A DNA stretch of 64,000 nucleotides from assembly GCA_018648325.1 (NCBI GenBank), contig JABGRK010000012.1:102549-166548 (forward strand), given 5' to 3'. The notes beneath the pieces were generated by a model. The model saw nothing but the letters and a program-made list of their open reading frames with translations, was not told the origin of the DNA and did no database searches. Of the stretch, positions 37,701 to 48,605 are shown one piece after another (positions within the stretch are counted from its first letter, which is position 1; each line of letters opens with the position of its first letter). The position numbers and the translations under genes are program-made. The stretch comes from Chloroflexota bacterium. GTDB lineage: Bacteria; Chloroflexota; Dehalococcoidia; JABGRK01.

Positions 37701-40286
37701 TTATTCGGGGGTATTTGTTTCAGTCTCTGGTTCACTTAACTCGGCTTTTTCGCTTTTGGTATCACTCTCTTTTTGCGGTTTAAGCGTTAGCTGTTTGTCC
37801 TTGGTTTGCTTTGGAGTGGTGGCGATTGGAACCTGGAAGCAGGCTATGGATGCTACGCTGTCGCCTTTGCCCAGCTTCATAATATTTGATCCGCGCGTTA
37901 GTCTGGAGCGAACTGATAGTTCTTCAAGCGGAACGTGATTGACTATTCCGCCAGTGGAAATAAGCATTACATCCTGTCCGGGGAAGACCATGTAAGATGC
38001 GACCAGTTTGCCCGTTTTTTCGGTGGCTCTGAATGTTTTAACGCCGACGCCGCCTCTGGCCTGCAATCTGTATTTTTCGATCTTGGTTAGTTTTCCGTAT
38101 CCGTTTTCACTTACCACCAGTAAGGATTTATCCGGCTCCTCGATCCCATCTTCGTCTATTAGTTTGGGACGGATAATACTCATACCTATAAGCTCATCGC
38201 CCGGAGCCAGTTTAATTCCTCTTACTCCTCCGCTGGTTCTGGTGCGTAGAGGGATGGCCGGAACGGTAAATCGGATAGACCTGGTGTTTTTGGTAACCAG
38301 AACCACTTCGTTTGCATCGTCTGCCAGATCTACAGATACCAGCTCGTCACCCAGTTCAAGGTCCATGGCAATCAGGCCGTTGCTGCGTACCGCACTGAAG
38401 TTTTCCAGTTTCATTCGTTTTATTTCGCCCATTCTGGTAGACAGAATAATATAAGCATTTGCATCCCAGTTTTTCACCGATACGACTGCAGTGACTTTTT
38501 CCTGCTGGTCGATAGAAATCAGGTTTATGATAGGAACGCCTCTGGAGGTTCTGGAGGAATCCTGATGCACCTCATAGCATTTCATGTGGAATGCCTTGCC
38601 CCTGTTGGTGAAAAAGAGCAGACTGTTGTGTGTATCTGCGACCAGTAATTGGTTGATGACATCGGCCTCTCTTGTTGTCTGGCCGGTAACGCCCCTGCCA
38701 CCCCTGTGTTGCAGTTTATAGGTATCGGCAGCGACTCTTTTTATATATCCACGGTTGCTTATGGTGACCACCATCATCTGATGAGGTATCAGGTCTTCCA
38801 GTTTGAAGTCCCTGGCCTCTTCCTGGCTGATGGCACTGCGGCGTTTGTCGCCGAACTTCTCCTTGATTTCGACAATCTCGTCTTTAATCAGGAAGTATAT
38901 TTTCTGAGGATTTTCCAGCAGGTCCTGTAGATATGTGATTTTTATCATAAGCTCGTCGTACTCGTCGTTGATCTTCTTGCGTTCCAGTGCTGCCAGCCGA
39001 CGTAGTTGCATGTCCAGGATGGCCTGGGCTTGAGCCTGGCTCAGGAAAAAGCGGTTCATCAGGTTTTTACGGGCATCTTCCACGTTGGCCGAACCCCTGA
39101 TTGCCGCGATAATCTCGTTGAGGTGATCCAGTGCGATTTTTAGTCCCTCAAGGATATGTGCCCTGTCCTGGGCCTTTTTCAGGTCGAACTGGGAGCGTCT
39201 GACGATGACCTCGTGGCGGAATTTAATGTATTGCTGCAATGCAGTCTTCAGGCTTAAGACGCGTGGTTGTCCGTCTACCAGTGCCAGCATGTTGGCATAG
39301 AACGCCGACTGCATTGAGGTGAACTTGTACAAGCTATTGAGCACCATCTGAGGCTGGGCCTCTTTTTTGAGTTCGATAACGATGCGCATGCCCTGCCTGT
39401 CGGACTCATCGCGCAGATCGCTTATTCCCGTAAGTTTCTTATCTTTTACCAGCTCGGCAATTCTTTCGACAAGTGTTGCCTTGTTAGTTTGATATGGCAG
39501 CTCGGTGACCGCTATAAGGAATCTGTTGCCTTTGGCCATTTCCTCGATCTGAGTTTTGGCTCTGACCACGATGCGTCCGTGCCCCATGGTGTATGCGTTG
39601 TTGATTCCCTCTGTGCCTAAAATTATGCCGCCGGTGGGGAAATCCGGGCCTTTTATAAACTCTGTCAGTTCTTCAATGGTGGCGTTGGGATTGTCGATAA
39701 GGCAGGCTATGCCATCGCACAATTCAGACAGGTTATGCGGCGGGATGGCCGTTGCCATACCTACGGCGATACCGGAGCCGCCGTTAAGCAGCAGATTGGG
39801 TATTCTTGAGGGAAGGACAGTAGGTTCGTTAAGTGAATCGTCAAAGTTGGGGCTAAAATTGACGGTATTTTTTTCGATATCGACCAGCATTTCTTCGGCA
39901 ACTGCACCAAGGCGTGCTTCGGTGTACCTCATTGCTGCGGCAGGATCGTTATCCATGCTGCCGAAGTTACCCTGACCATCCACAAGCATGTATCTCATGG
40001 AAAAGTCCTGGGCCAGTCTTACCATGGCATCGTAAACGGATTGATCGCCGTGCGGGTGGTATTTACCAAGTACTTCACCCACGATTCTGGCACTTTTTTT
40101 GTAGGAACTGCTATGCGAAATACCCATCTCGTTCATAGCAAAGAGGATGCGGCGCTGTACCGGCTTTAATCCGTCACGCACATCAGGAAGGGCACGCGAT
40201 ACGATTACACTCATAGCGTAATCCAGATACGAGTTGCGCATTTCATCTTCGATGTTAATGGGCTTTACGACGCCGATATTATCCAT
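37701..40286 (-). CDS. gyrA: DNA gyrase subunit A
   Basis: '[32 protein letters not shown]', '[26 protein letters not shown]', '[10 protein letters not shown]'. Confidence 0.97.
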   Translation of the reverse strand: MDNIGVVKPINIEDEMRNSYLDYAMSVIVSRALPDVRDGLKPVQRRILFAMNEMGISHSSSYKKSARIVGEVLGKYHPHGDQSVYDAMVRLAQDFSMRYMLVDGQGNFGSMDNDPAAAMRYTEARLGAVAEEMLVDIEKNTVNFSPNFDDSLNEPTVLPSRIPNLLLNGGSGIAVGMATAIPPHNLSELCDGIACLIDNPNATIEELTEFIKGPDFPTGGIILGTEGINNAYTMGHGRIVVRAKTQIEEMAKGNRFLIAVTELPYQTNKATLVERIAELVKDKKLTGISDLRDESDRQGMRIVIELKKEAQPQMVLNSLYKFTSMQSAFYANMLALVDGQPRVLSLKTALQQYIKFRHEVIVRRSQFDLKKAQDRAHILEGLKIALDHLNEIIAAIRGSANVEDARKNLMNRFFLSQAQAQAILDMQLRRLAALERKKINDEYDELMIKITYLQDLLENPQKIYFLIKDEIVEIKEKFGDKRRSAISQEEARDFKLEDLIPHQMMVVTISNRGYIKRVAADTYKLQHRGGRGVTGQTTREADVINQLLVADTHNSLLFFTNRGKAFHMKCYEVHQDSSRTSRGVPIINLISIDQQEKVTAVVSVKNWDANAYIILSTRMGEIKRMKLENFSAVRSNGLIAMDLELGDELVSVDLADDANEVVLVTKNTRSIRFTVPAIPLRTRTSGGVRGIKLAPGDELIGMSIIRPKLIDEDGIEEPDKSLLVVSENGYGKLTKIEKYRLQARGGVGVKTFRATEKTGKLVASYMVFPGQDVMLISTGGIVNHVPLEELSVRSRLTRGSNIMKLGKGDSVASIACFQVPIATTPKQTKDKQLTLKPQKESDTKSEKAELSEPETETNTPE

Positions 40287-40448
40287 GCTTATTTCCCCTT
40301 TGGCATTAATATCTAAAACTTAGTTCTAATTTGCATTAATATGTAGCTGATACACTGCACAAATTTTATATCTTCCGGCGCACTTTTTCAAGGGTAAAAG
40401 ATAGTATATATTGCTATTGGATGTATTACCCGTTTATGGGGGGATATT

Positions 40449-41222
40449 TTAGTCGAGTGCGGCCCTTAGCTCTGTGGCGAAGTTACGCAGTGAGTCCAGC
40501 GAAACTCCTGATTCCAGCAGCTGGATTATACGGCTACCTATGATTACCCCGTCTGATATTTCGGCTACCTGTTTTGCCTGCTGTGGCGTGGATATGCCGA
40601 AGCCGACGCATAGCGGTTTATCGGTGACCTGTTTTACCCGCGATACAAAAGAACTCAACTCCTGGGGAAGTGCGGCTCTGGCGCCGGTCACACCCGTAAC
40701 CGAAACCATGTAAATGAAACCACTGGATTTTTCGGCTATAAGTTTGGTGCGCTCATCAGTGCTGGTTGGGGCAAGCAGGTAGATGAGATCCAAGCCGTGT
40801 TTTGCACAGGCGTTGCCCAGTTCTGTGCCCTCCTCGGGGGGAAGATCGGGTATTATCAGGCCGTCTACTCCTGCTTCTTTCGAATCAGCGCAGAATTTTT
40901 CCACACCGTAGTGGAAGATAGGATTGTAATAGCTCATAAACACAATCGGTACATTGGTTTTCAGACGCAGTTTCTGTGCGGTTTCAATACAGGTTTTTGG
41001 GGTTACACCGTTTTGCAGTGCATCGAAGCTGGCCTTCTGGATGGTAGTACCGTCGGCCAATGGATCTGAAAAAGGGATGCCCAGCTCTATGATGTCGCAG
41101 CCACATTCGGCCAGTAGCGGGACTGCCTGAAGTGTTGCCCACATGCTGGGGTAGCCCACAGTTACGTAGGCGATAAAGGCTTTGTGATCTTTTTTGGCAA
41201 ATACCGCTGCTATTCGGCTCAT
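40449..41222 (-). CDS. trpA: Tryptophan synthase alpha
   Basis: '[11 protein letters not shown]', '[23 protein letters not shown]', '[10 protein letters not shown]'. Confidence 0.97.
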   Translation of the reverse strand: MSRIAAVFAKKDHKAFIAYVTVGYPSMWATLQAVPLLAECGCDIIELGIPFSDPLADGTTIQKASFDALQNGVTPKTCIETAQKLRLKTNVPIVFMSYYNPIFHYGVEKFCADSKEAGVDGLIIPDLPPEEGTELGNACAKHGLDLIYLLAPTSTDERTKLIAEKSSGFIYMVSVTGVTGARAALPQELSSFVSRVKQVTDKPLCVGFGISTPQQAKQVAEISDGVIIGSRIIQLLESGVSLDSLRNFATELRAALD

Positions 41223-42412
41223 ATATTTTCTCCCAATGCGTTTATGACAATGTCCATGTCCTTGTCGCCGCGTCCGCTCAAGTTTACCAGGACGATTTTA
41301 TCTTTATCCAGAGTTTTAGCCAGCTGGGTCGCGTGGTACACTGCATGCGCCGATTCCAGCGCCGGTACTATACCCTCCGTCTTGCACAGCAGTTTGAATC
41401 CGTCCAGCGCCTGATCGTCATTCACGGCGATGTAGGTAGCACGGCCTGTGTCTTTGTAGTAGCTATGCTCCGGCCCTACGCCGGGATAGTCTAGTCCTGC
41501 CGAGATGCTGTGCGTTTCCATAACCTGACCGTTACTATCCTGCAGCAGGTATGATTTTGCTCCGTGCAGTACGCCGGGAGACCCTGCGGTCAGCGGTGCA
41601 GCATGCGCTGTTGTATCCAGCCCCCTGCCTCCTGCCTCCACGCCGACAAGCTTGACGTCGGCATCATCAACAAAGGGATAGAATATACCGATGGCGTTTG
41701 ATCCGCCGCCGACGCAAGCGACAATATAGTCGGGCAATTGTTTGTAATCATCCTGCATTTGTTGCTTAGCCTCTATACCGATGACCGACTGGAAATCGCG
41801 CACCATGATGGGATATGGATGAGGGCCTACTGCACTTCCGATCAGGTAGTGGGTAGTTTCAACATTGGTTACCCAGTCACGTATGGCTTCGTTAATGGCG
41901 TCTTTGAGAGTTTTGCTTCCGGCATCTACCGATACAACCGTGGCTCCGGCCAGTTTCATTCTGAAAACGTTAAGCGCCTGACGCTGCACATCCTCCGAAC
42001 CCATGTAGACAATGCATTCGATTCCCAGCATGGCACATACACATGCTGACGCTACGCCGTGCTGTCCGGCTCCTGTTTCGGCAACGATGCGTTTTTTACC
42101 CATGCGTTTGGCAAGCAGTCCCTGCCCTAGCGCGTTGTTTATTTTGTGTGCGCCGGTGTGGGCCATGTCCTCTCGCTTAAGCATTATCTTCGCGCCGCCG
42201 CATTGTTCGCTCAGTCGTTTTGCATAGTACAGTGGCGTGGGTCGTCCCGAATAATAAGCCGACAGCGATTCCAGTTCGCTTAAGAACTCGGGATCGCCTA
42301 TCGCTTCTGTATAGGCATTTTCCAGTTCGCTTAGCGCTGGCATCAACGTTTCAGGCACGTATTTGCCGCCGTAGTCACCGAAGTAGCCGTTGAATCTTGC
42401 GGGTTGTTTCAT
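41219..42412 (-). CDS. trpB: Tryptophan synthase beta
   Basis: '[42 protein letters not shown]', '[14 protein letters not shown]'. Confidence 0.97.
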   Translation of the reverse strand: MKQPARFNGYFGDYGGKYVPETLMPALSELENAYTEAIGDPEFLSELESLSAYYSGRPTPLYYAKRLSEQCGGAKIMLKREDMAHTGAHKINNALGQGLLAKRMGKKRIVAETGAGQHGVASACVCAMLGIECIVYMGSEDVQRQALNVFRMKLAGATVVSVDAGSKTLKDAINEAIRDWVTNVETTHYLIGSAVGPHPYPIMVRDFQSVIGIEAKQQMQDDYKQLPDYIVACVGGGSNAIGIFYPFVDDADVKLVGVEAGGRGLDTTAHAAPLTAGSPGVLHGAKSYLLQDSNGQVMETHSISAGLDYPGVGPEHSYYKDTGRATYIAVNDDQALDGFKLLCKTEGIVPALESAHAVYHATQLAKTLDKDKIVLVNLSGRGDKDMDIVINALGENI

Positions 42413-43047
42413 TTTTTGGCCTCGCTAATAAATTTTCTGATTTTTGCCACGTCTTTTACGCCATCCGTTTCCACCCCGGAGGAAACGTCCACTCCCAGTG
42501 GTTTCATAGTTTTAATTGCCTCCTGCACATTGTTGGGATCAAGGCCTCCGGCAACAAATATTGGATATCTGGCTGAGATGGAGCGCGCAAGTTCCCAGTC
42601 AAAGGTTTTGCCGGTGCCGCCGTACTGCCCCTCTATATGGGTATCCAGTAATACGATGTAAAGGTTATCTGTAAGTACGTCTGTCCCGGCTACTATGGAG
42701 ACAGTCATCTCTTTGTCAGTTTGATTTTTCATATGGATTGCTTTTATTATCGTCTTCTGAATATCTTCGCAGTATTCCCATGACTCATCACCACTGAGTT
42801 GCACCATATCCAGATTGCAATCGCGGGCGATACGGTTGACTTCATAAGCCAGTGTATTTACGAAAACGCCTACAGTTTTTACGGTGTCGCTTGTCTGCCT
42901 TACCGCTTCTACTATCTGTTTTGCCTGCTCAGGCGTGACCTGACGCCTGCTTTTAGCAAAGACCATACCGATTAGATCAGCGCCGGCTTCTACCGCAGCT
43001 ATGGCATGGCCTTTTTCCTGTATGCCGCATATTTTTACCTTTGTCAT
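42409..43047 (-). CDS. trpF: Phosphoribosylanthranilate isomerase
   Basis: 'KVKICGIQ', '[21 protein letters not shown]', '[15 protein letters not shown]', 'GVDVSSGVE'. Confidence 0.95.
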   Translation of the reverse strand: MTKVKICGIQEKGHAIAAVEAGADLIGMVFAKSRRQVTPEQAKQIVEAVRQTSDTVKTVGVFVNTLAYEVNRIARDCNLDMVQLSGDESWEYCEDIQKTIIKAIHMKNQTDKEMTVSIVAGTDVLTDNLYIVLLDTHIEGQYGGTGKTFDWELARSISARYPIFVAGGLDPNNVQEAIKTMKPLGVDVSSGVETDGVKDVAKIRKFISEAKK

Positions 43048-43820
43048 AACACCAACTCTTTCAGCTTTTGCAGCGCATCGCTGGCTGTGACCAGAGATTC
43101 GCCAATAAGCGCTGCGTTTACCTTCCAGCTATTTAGCGTTTTTATATCGCTTCGGTTTTTTATACCGCTTTCACTTACGATTTTAGCGCCATCCGGCACC
43201 AGCGGCAACAGGCGTTTTGTTGTATTGATATCTACGTTAAAGGTTTTTAGATCACGATTGTTTATACCTATGATCTTGGCGTTTGCATCGGCTGCCCTTT
43301 TCATCTCATATTCATCATGAACTTCTATTAAGCATCCAAGTTTAAGGTCACGTGCAAGTGCGATTAGGTCAGTTAGTTGCGTCTGCTCCAAAATTGCCAC
43401 AATAAGCAGTAGTGCGTCTGCCCCGTAAGCTCTGGCTTCATATATCTGGTATGCATCGAATATGAAGTCTTTTCTTAAGATGGGGATGTTCACCTTGTCT
43501 CTGATATCAGCAAGATAGTTGATGTTACCCATAAAATATTTGCTTTCAGTAAGCACAGAAATAGCGGCGGCACTGCCCTGCTGGTATAGCTTCGCTTGTG
43601 CAACGTGATCAAGGTTGGGGGCCAGATTACCCTTGGATGGCGATGCCTTTTTTATCTCTGCGATAATGCTGGTTTTGTCACCGGTTAGAGCACGTGCAAA
43701 ATCAAGCGGCGGCTTTTGCTCTGCAATGAGCTTTTCAAGAGTAGCAACTGGTCGTTCAACCTTGAGCCGCTGGACCTCTATTTTCTTATCTTTAACGATT
43801 TTTTTTAGTATGTCTGTCAT
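43044..43820 (-). CDS. trpC: Indole-3-glycerol phosphate synthase
   Basis: 'IIAEIKKASPSKG', 'LRKDFIFDAYQIYEARAYGADALLLI', 'IGINNRDLKTF', 'VSESGI'. Confidence 0.96.
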   Translation of the reverse strand: MTDILKKIVKDKKIEVQRLKVERPVATLEKLIAEQKPPLDFARALTGDKTSIIAEIKKASPSKGNLAPNLDHVAQAKLYQQGSAAAISVLTESKYFMGNINYLADIRDKVNIPILRKDFIFDAYQIYEARAYGADALLLIVAILEQTQLTDLIALARDLKLGCLIEVHDEYEMKRAADANAKIIGINNRDLKTFNVDINTTKRLLPLVPDGAKIVSESGIKNRSDIKTLNSWKVNAALIGESLVTASDALQKLKELVL

Positions 43821-43825
43821 TTCAA

Positions 43826-44842
43826 TTATCCAAGGCTCTGGCTTAGTTTAATCAGCGCATTAAGCTTTTCAAGTGCTTTGCCGCTATCAATGGCTTGCTC
43901 TGCCAGCACTGCACCGCTTTTAAGGTCGGCAGCTAAGTTTCCTGCAACCAGCGCGGCGGCGGCGTTCATTACTACCACGTCGCGATGTGCGCCTTTTTCA
44001 CCCGCAAGTATGCGTTTGATTATATCCGCGTTTCCCTGCGGGCTCTCGCCTCTGATCAGACTTATGTCTGCTGACTGGTAACCGAAGTAACCGGGTGAGA
44101 CCTGATATGGATCGGCAACGCCATTTTCGGTGATATTCCATACAAGGGAAGTGGCGCCAATAGATATTTCGTCCATACCGTCCTTGCCGTGTACCACCAG
44201 CGAGTGTTTTGTACCAAGCCTGTGCAGTACATGCGCTATTTTCTCACCGATGTCCTTGCTGGCAACGCCTATGACCTGCGATTTGGCCCTGGCCGGGTTG
44301 GTTAGTGGACCAAGGATGTTAAACACGGTGCGTATTCCTATCTCTTTGCGTGGCGGGCCTGCATACTTCATTGCAGGGTGGAACATGGGGGCGAACATAA
44401 ATCCAAATCCCACTTCCTGGATACATTTGGTAACTGCATCGGCTCCAAGCTCTATTTTTACGCCCAGCGCTTCCAGCACATCGGCGCTGCCGCACTTGCT
44501 GCTCATGGCGCGGTTACCGTGCTTGGCCACCTTGAGTCCTGCGCCCGCTGCGACGAATGCTGCGGCAGTGGAGATATTAAAGCTGGACGAGTTATCTCCG
44601 CCGGTGCCGCAGGTATCTACGACATCGCCTTTTACATTAACAGGAGTTGCTTTATCTTTCATTACGCTTGCCATACCAGCGATTTCGTCGACTGTTTCGC
44701 CTTTTATCCTGAGCGCGACAACGAATGCGCCGAACTGCGCCGGTGTGGCTTGCCCGCTCATGATCTGGTCCATGGCGCTGGCCGCCTGATCGAAGCTGAG
44801 CGATTTATTTGAAACCAGAATATTGATTGCTTCAGTTATCAT
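43826..44842 (-). CDS. trpD: Anthranilate phosphoribosyltransferase
   Basis: 'VDTCGTGGDNSSSFNISTAAAFVAAGAGLKVAKHGNRAMSSKCGSADVLEALG'. Confidence 0.97.
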   Translation of the reverse strand: MITEAINILVSNKSLSFDQAASAMDQIMSGQATPAQFGAFVVALRIKGETVDEIAGMASVMKDKATPVNVKGDVVDTCGTGGDNSSSFNISTAAAFVAAGAGLKVAKHGNRAMSSKCGSADVLEALGVKIELGADAVTKCIQEVGFGFMFAPMFHPAMKYAGPPRKEIGIRTVFNILGPLTNPARAKSQVIGVASKDIGEKIAHVLHRLGTKHSLVVHGKDGMDEISIGATSLVWNITENGVADPYQVSPGYFGYQSADISLIRGESPQGNADIIKRILAGEKGAHRDVVVMNAAAALVAGNLAADLKSGAVLAEQAIDSGKALEKLNALIKLSQSLG

Positions 44843-45564
44843 ACAGGAAACTCCTCATCCTCTATCAGGTTTATATCTAAATTTCCTACAGAGTAATAGG
44901 CTTCTTTTTCATTTATGTGAATTGTTCTTGTCGATTTAAAGCATCTGCCATAAATGTCTCTATAATATGCTAGCAGTACTGATTTGTCTTCCATTTGTTC
45001 CACACATAGTTTAATTGGATAGGAATTGTTTTCTTTATTAGTCAGAGTCCCAAAAGAGAACAGGCGACGCTGCGGTTCAGGTATATACGAATATATGTCC
45101 AGTGCCGGACCTGCTCCTATATTTTGCAGTGCGCAACCCAAATATTGAAGTTGACCTGATTGAATAGCTATCTCTTGTTTTACCAGTCTCTGGCCTGCGG
45201 TTGGTTTGTTTGCGATAATATCAATTATTGGTCGGGCTGAATCATACCTTTGCTCGTTCATCTCCTTGGCCATTGTAATGCTGGCTCTGGATTGTCTGGT
45301 TGCCACCGTTGCAAAAATCACTGTAACTGCTACAAGTCCAATCATAAGTATGATTTGAGCTTGATCGGCAGGTCCGATAGTGCTTGAGTAATAACCTAAA
45401 TACACTATGAACAGGGCACCCATGCCCAGAGCAAGAAAAGCAGTAGACTTGTTGGTGGAACCGTCTTTGCGAATCATGCGGATTGCCAGTACACAAAGGG
45501 TTATTGCGCACGATATAGCAATGACTATACTAATGCTCAAAATCCACGTTAATGCAATTATCAC
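44839..45564 (-). CDS. Uncharacterised TM-anchored protein embedded in the trp operon
   Basis: 241-aa ORF with three predicted N-terminal TM segments and a soluble C-terminus; 4-nt overlap with the trpD start and ~28 nt from trpG. Confidence 0.75.
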   Translation of the reverse strand: MIIALTWILSISIVIAISCAITLCVLAIRMIRKDGSTNKSTAFLALGMGALFIVYLGYYSSTIGPADQAQIILMIGLVAVTVIFATVATRQSRASITMAKEMNEQRYDSARPIIDIIANKPTAGQRLVKQEIAIQSGQLQYLGCALQNIGAGPALDIYSYIPEPQRRLFSFGTLTNKENNSYPIKLCVEQMEDKSVLLAYYRDIYGRCFKSTRTIHINEKEAYYSVGNLDINLIEDEEFPV

Positions 45565-45591
45565 TTTTTATCCTCCCATAGCAAGGAAGTT

Positions 45592-46176
45592 TTAATAAGT
45601 CTTTGCCCTACTCTCCATTGCCAGGAAATTTGCCAGCAGGTCTTTACCTTCTTTGGTCATAATGGACTCAGGATGGAACTGCACTCCCTCGATGGGGTAT
45701 TCTTTGTGGCGCAGCCCCATTATAATACCGTTTTCCGTATGTGCGCTAACCTCGAAGCAGTCCGGCAGTCCTTGTCTTACAACAGTAAGCGAATGATATC
45801 TGATGGCCGAGAACGGATTGGGCAGCCCGGCGAGCACGCCTTCGCTATTGTGATAAACCAGCGATGATTTGCCGTGCTTTATCTCTCCGGCGCGATCAAT
45901 GTTAGCACCGAAGGCCTGTGCGATGCACTGGTGTCCCAAGCATACACCCAGTATGGGCAGCTTTCCGGCGAAGTGACGTATTACATCGTTGGAAATACCC
46001 GCATTCTCTGGCCTGCCGGGGCCGGGCGAGATAACGATACGTTCCGGTGTCATCTTCTGGATATCGTCAATCGTTGTTTTGTCGTTTCTTATCACCACCA
46101 CTTCCTGTCCCAGTTCGCATAGGTACTGGTACAGGTTGTAGGTGAAGCTGTCGTAGTTATCAATAAGTAGCAGCAT
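45592..46176 (-). CDS. trpG: Anthranilate synthase component II (glutamine amidotransferase)
   Basis: '[18 protein letters not shown]', '[16 protein letters not shown]', 'GVQFHPESI'. Confidence 0.96.
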   Translation of the reverse strand: MLLLIDNYDSFTYNLYQYLCELGQEVVVIRNDKTTIDDIQKMTPERIVISPGPGRPENAGISNDVIRHFAGKLPILGVCLGHQCIAQAFGANIDRAGEIKHGKSSLVYHNSEGVLAGLPNPFSAIRYHSLTVVRQGLPDCFEVSAHTENGIIMGLRHKEYPIEGVQFHPESIMTKEGKDLLANFLAMESRAKTY

Positions 46177-47605
46177 GATCCGCCTCCGCCTGCTGAATTG
46201 CACGAATAAGCGCCTTGGCTTTATTCATGCTTTCGTTGTATTCAAGTTCCGGCACGCTGTCGGCCACAATGCCGCCGCCTGCCTGAATGTATGCCGTACC
46301 GTCTTTAATGACGATGGTTCTTATGGTGATAGCTGTGTCCATATTGCCGGAAAACGAGAAGTAACCGACTGCGCCTGCGTATGGACCTCGCTTGTCGGGC
46401 TCAAGCTCGGCGATGATCTCCATGGCGCGTATTTTGGGTGCGCCGGATACAGTGCCCGCCGGAAGGCTGGCTCTAAATGCATCGAAGGCCGACATGCCGC
46501 TCTCGATTTTGCCCTGCACATGTGATACCAGGTGCATTACATGTGAGTAGCGCTCTACATCCATGAGTTGTGTTACCTCGACAGTGGCTGGCTGGCTCAC
46601 CCTGCCCACATCGTTTCTAGCCAGATCGACCAGCATGATGTGCTCCGCCTGCTCTTTCTCATCGGCGCGAAGTTCTTTCTCAAGCGCCAGGTCTTCTGCA
46701 TCGTCCTTGCCCCTGGGGCGTGTGCCGGCGATGGGATGGTTAGATACGACGTCGTCCTCCAGTCGTACCAGCAATTCAGGAGACGAGCCGACGATGTGAA
46801 AATCGCCAAGGTTAAGGAAGTACATATATGGGGAGGGGTTAATAGACCGCAGCGCCCGGTATATGGCGAAGGGCTCGGCGCTGGTTTTTTTGGACAGGCG
46901 TTGTGAAAGCACTACCTGAATGACGTCTCCGGCGTATATATATTCCTTGCCATTTTCCACCATGTTCTCGAACTGTTCTTTGGTCATATTGGACTGCACT
47001 TCGCCGTTAGTCGAAGTAGGCTCCGGCAGTGTTTCTTCGTAGGCTATGGGCTGGCTTAGCCTTTTGACTATCTCATCGATCTTGTCGGTAGCAACCTTGT
47101 AGGCAGATTCGACATTGTCGTCGATTTTGGCATGGGATATTACCTTTATTCGGTGGGCGATATGATCGAAGATAAGGATGGTATCGGCCAGCATCATTAC
47201 CGATTCAGGGACGCCCTGTGGGTCGGAATCAGGCGATGGCAGTTCCTCATAGTAGCGCGCTACTTCGTAGGTGAGATATCCCACCATGCCGCCGTGAAAG
47301 CGGGGAAGTTCGGGAATCGAAATGAGCTTGAGTCCGGCAAACTCTTTCTCCATAGCTTTTAGCGGATCGACAGGGTTGTCCTTGCCCGTTGTCAGCACCA
47401 GCGATGGGTCGGTGCCGATGACGCTGTATCTGCCCAGACGCTCGCCGCCCTCTACGCTTTCAAGCAGGAAGGAATGATCGCCGCGAGCTACTTTAAGGTA
47501 TGCAGATACCGGCGTTTCCAGGTCGGCTCGAATCTCGCGATAGACCGGCAGCAGGTTACCCTGTGTGCTTAACTTTTTTGCCTCTTGCAGAGTTGGATTG
47601 TACAT
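46160..47605 (-). CDS. trpE: Anthranilate synthase component I
   Basis: '[45 protein letters not shown]' type motifs; '[18 protein letters not shown]'. Confidence 0.97.
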   Translation of the reverse strand: MYNPTLQEAKKLSTQGNLLPVYREIRADLETPVSAYLKVARGDHSFLLESVEGGERLGRYSVIGTDPSLVLTTGKDNPVDPLKAMEKEFAGLKLISIPELPRFHGGMVGYLTYEVARYYEELPSPDSDPQGVPESVMMLADTILIFDHIAHRIKVISHAKIDDNVESAYKVATDKIDEIVKRLSQPIAYEETLPEPTSTNGEVQSNMTKEQFENMVENGKEYIYAGDVIQVVLSQRLSKKTSAEPFAIYRALRSINPSPYMYFLNLGDFHIVGSSPELLVRLEDDVVSNHPIAGTRPRGKDDAEDLALEKELRADEKEQAEHIMLVDLARNDVGRVSQPATVEVTQLMDVERYSHVMHLVSHVQGKIESGMSAFDAFRASLPAGTVSGAPKIRAMEIIAELEPDKRGPYAGAVGYFSFSGNMDTAITIRTIVIKDGTAYIQAGGGIVADSVPELEYNESMNKAKALIRAIQQAEADHAATY

Positions 47606-47625
47606 GATTTTACCCCCGTAGAAAA

Positions 47626-47656
47626 TAGAAAAACCCGTCCACTAAAGGGACGGGTC
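47626..47656 (-). terminator. Intrinsic terminator of trp T-box leader
   Basis: Minus strand ACCCGTCC-CTTTAGT-GGACGGGT-TTTTC. Confidence 0.85.
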
Positions 47657-47915
47657 AAAATATTCCCGCGGTGCCACCCTCCTTGGCCAAACTTTTGATT
47701 TGACCCTCTTGTCAGGTACGGAAAAGGCCAAGCCTTAACGATACCCTGAGCTCTGATAACGGTGCTCTTTCCGTCGACGCCTACTTGGTACTTGACCGTT
47801 CGGGTCGCAGCTCCCGAGTCCATTCAACTCCTGCGATAAGCACCGGCTCACACCTTACCCGGCTCTCTCTTGCCCCGCCTTTGAGTCTACTACTCTCGTT
47901 CACAGCTTTTGGGTG
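47628..47915 (-). ncRNA. T-box riboswitch leader, tRNA-Trp specific
   Basis: Minus strand: 'GAACGAGAGTAGTAGA' 5' signature; 'GTTGAATGGACTC' with UGG specifier candidate (47820-47822); T-box 'AGGGTGGCACCGCGGG' (47665-47680); terminator; directly upstream of trpE. Confidence 0.93.
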
Positions 47916-48028
47916 ATATCAATTTATTAAGCTACTAGACATAAGCATATCAAATTTAAATCTTTTGTCAAGTACGTGAATTTGATGTCTTGTTTTTGGT
48001 TGACGCAGGTATTCCAATCGTGTTAATA

Positions 48029-48043
48029 TTTCCATAGTGGAAA
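48029..48043. promoter_or_regulatory. Candidate MarR operator 1
   Basis: Palindrome TTTCCATAGTGGAAA just upstream of the MarR gene. Confidence 0.6.
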
Positions 48044-48061
48044 TAAATATGGCAGAATTTG

Positions 48062-48553
48062 ATGACAGATAATAATCAAGATGACGATGTAGTACTGCAA
48101 TTAATGCGTAGTGCAACAAGGCTGGGCATAAAATTCGAGATCAGCACTCCTGCAGAGCTTTTGAAAATGCAACGGCAGATATTTGGCGACGAGAGCAATA
48201 CTCCTCATCTATTCGATCTTCAGGGTTACTACCACATCGGCTCTACTATTCATGAAATGGGCTCTCCTACTATGGGTGAGCTGGCAAAGAAGCTGGATGT
48301 GCCGCTTTCTACTACTACACGAATGGTAACATGGCTGGTTGATAATGAATATGTTCACAGAATTGTGGATGAGAATGACAGGCGTATTGTAAGGATTGCA
48401 CTGGCCGATAAGGGTATGCAGGTTTACGAGGTGGCCACACAGTTTTTTGCACAGATAATCAAGCATAATCTGAGTGTGCTTACCGAGGAAGAAAGGGCAA
48501 TTCTGTTTACACTGTTGCACAAGATAGTTAGGGGATTGCTTAATCAAGAATAG
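48062..48553 (+). CDS. MarR family transcriptional regulator
   Basis: wHTH 'GSPTMGELAKKLDVPLSTTTRMVTWLVDNEYVHRIVDENDRRIVRIALADKG'. Confidence 0.92.
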   Translation: MTDNNQDDDVVLQLMRSATRLGIKFEISTPAELLKMQRQIFGDESNTPHLFDLQGYYHIGSTIHEMGSPTMGELAKKLDVPLSTTTRMVTWLVDNEYVHRIVDENDRRIVRIALADKGMQVYEVATQFFAQIIKHNLSVLTEEERAILFTLLHKIVRGLLNQE

Positions 48554-48560
48554 TTAAGTA

Positions 48561-48575
48561 TTACCACTATGGAAA
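48561..48575. promoter_or_regulatory. Candidate MarR operator 2
   Basis: TTACCACTATGGAAA, 14/15 to the reverse complement of operator 1, between marR-like gene and transporter. Confidence 0.6.
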
Positions 48576-48605
48576 CAAAATGACAAATATTGGAAGAGGA
48601 ACTGG

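Noticed and set aside
47569-47823. 84-aa minus-strand ORF over the T-box leader
   Set aside because: Coincides with RNA structural elements and lacks protein-like features; the T-box explains the sequence.
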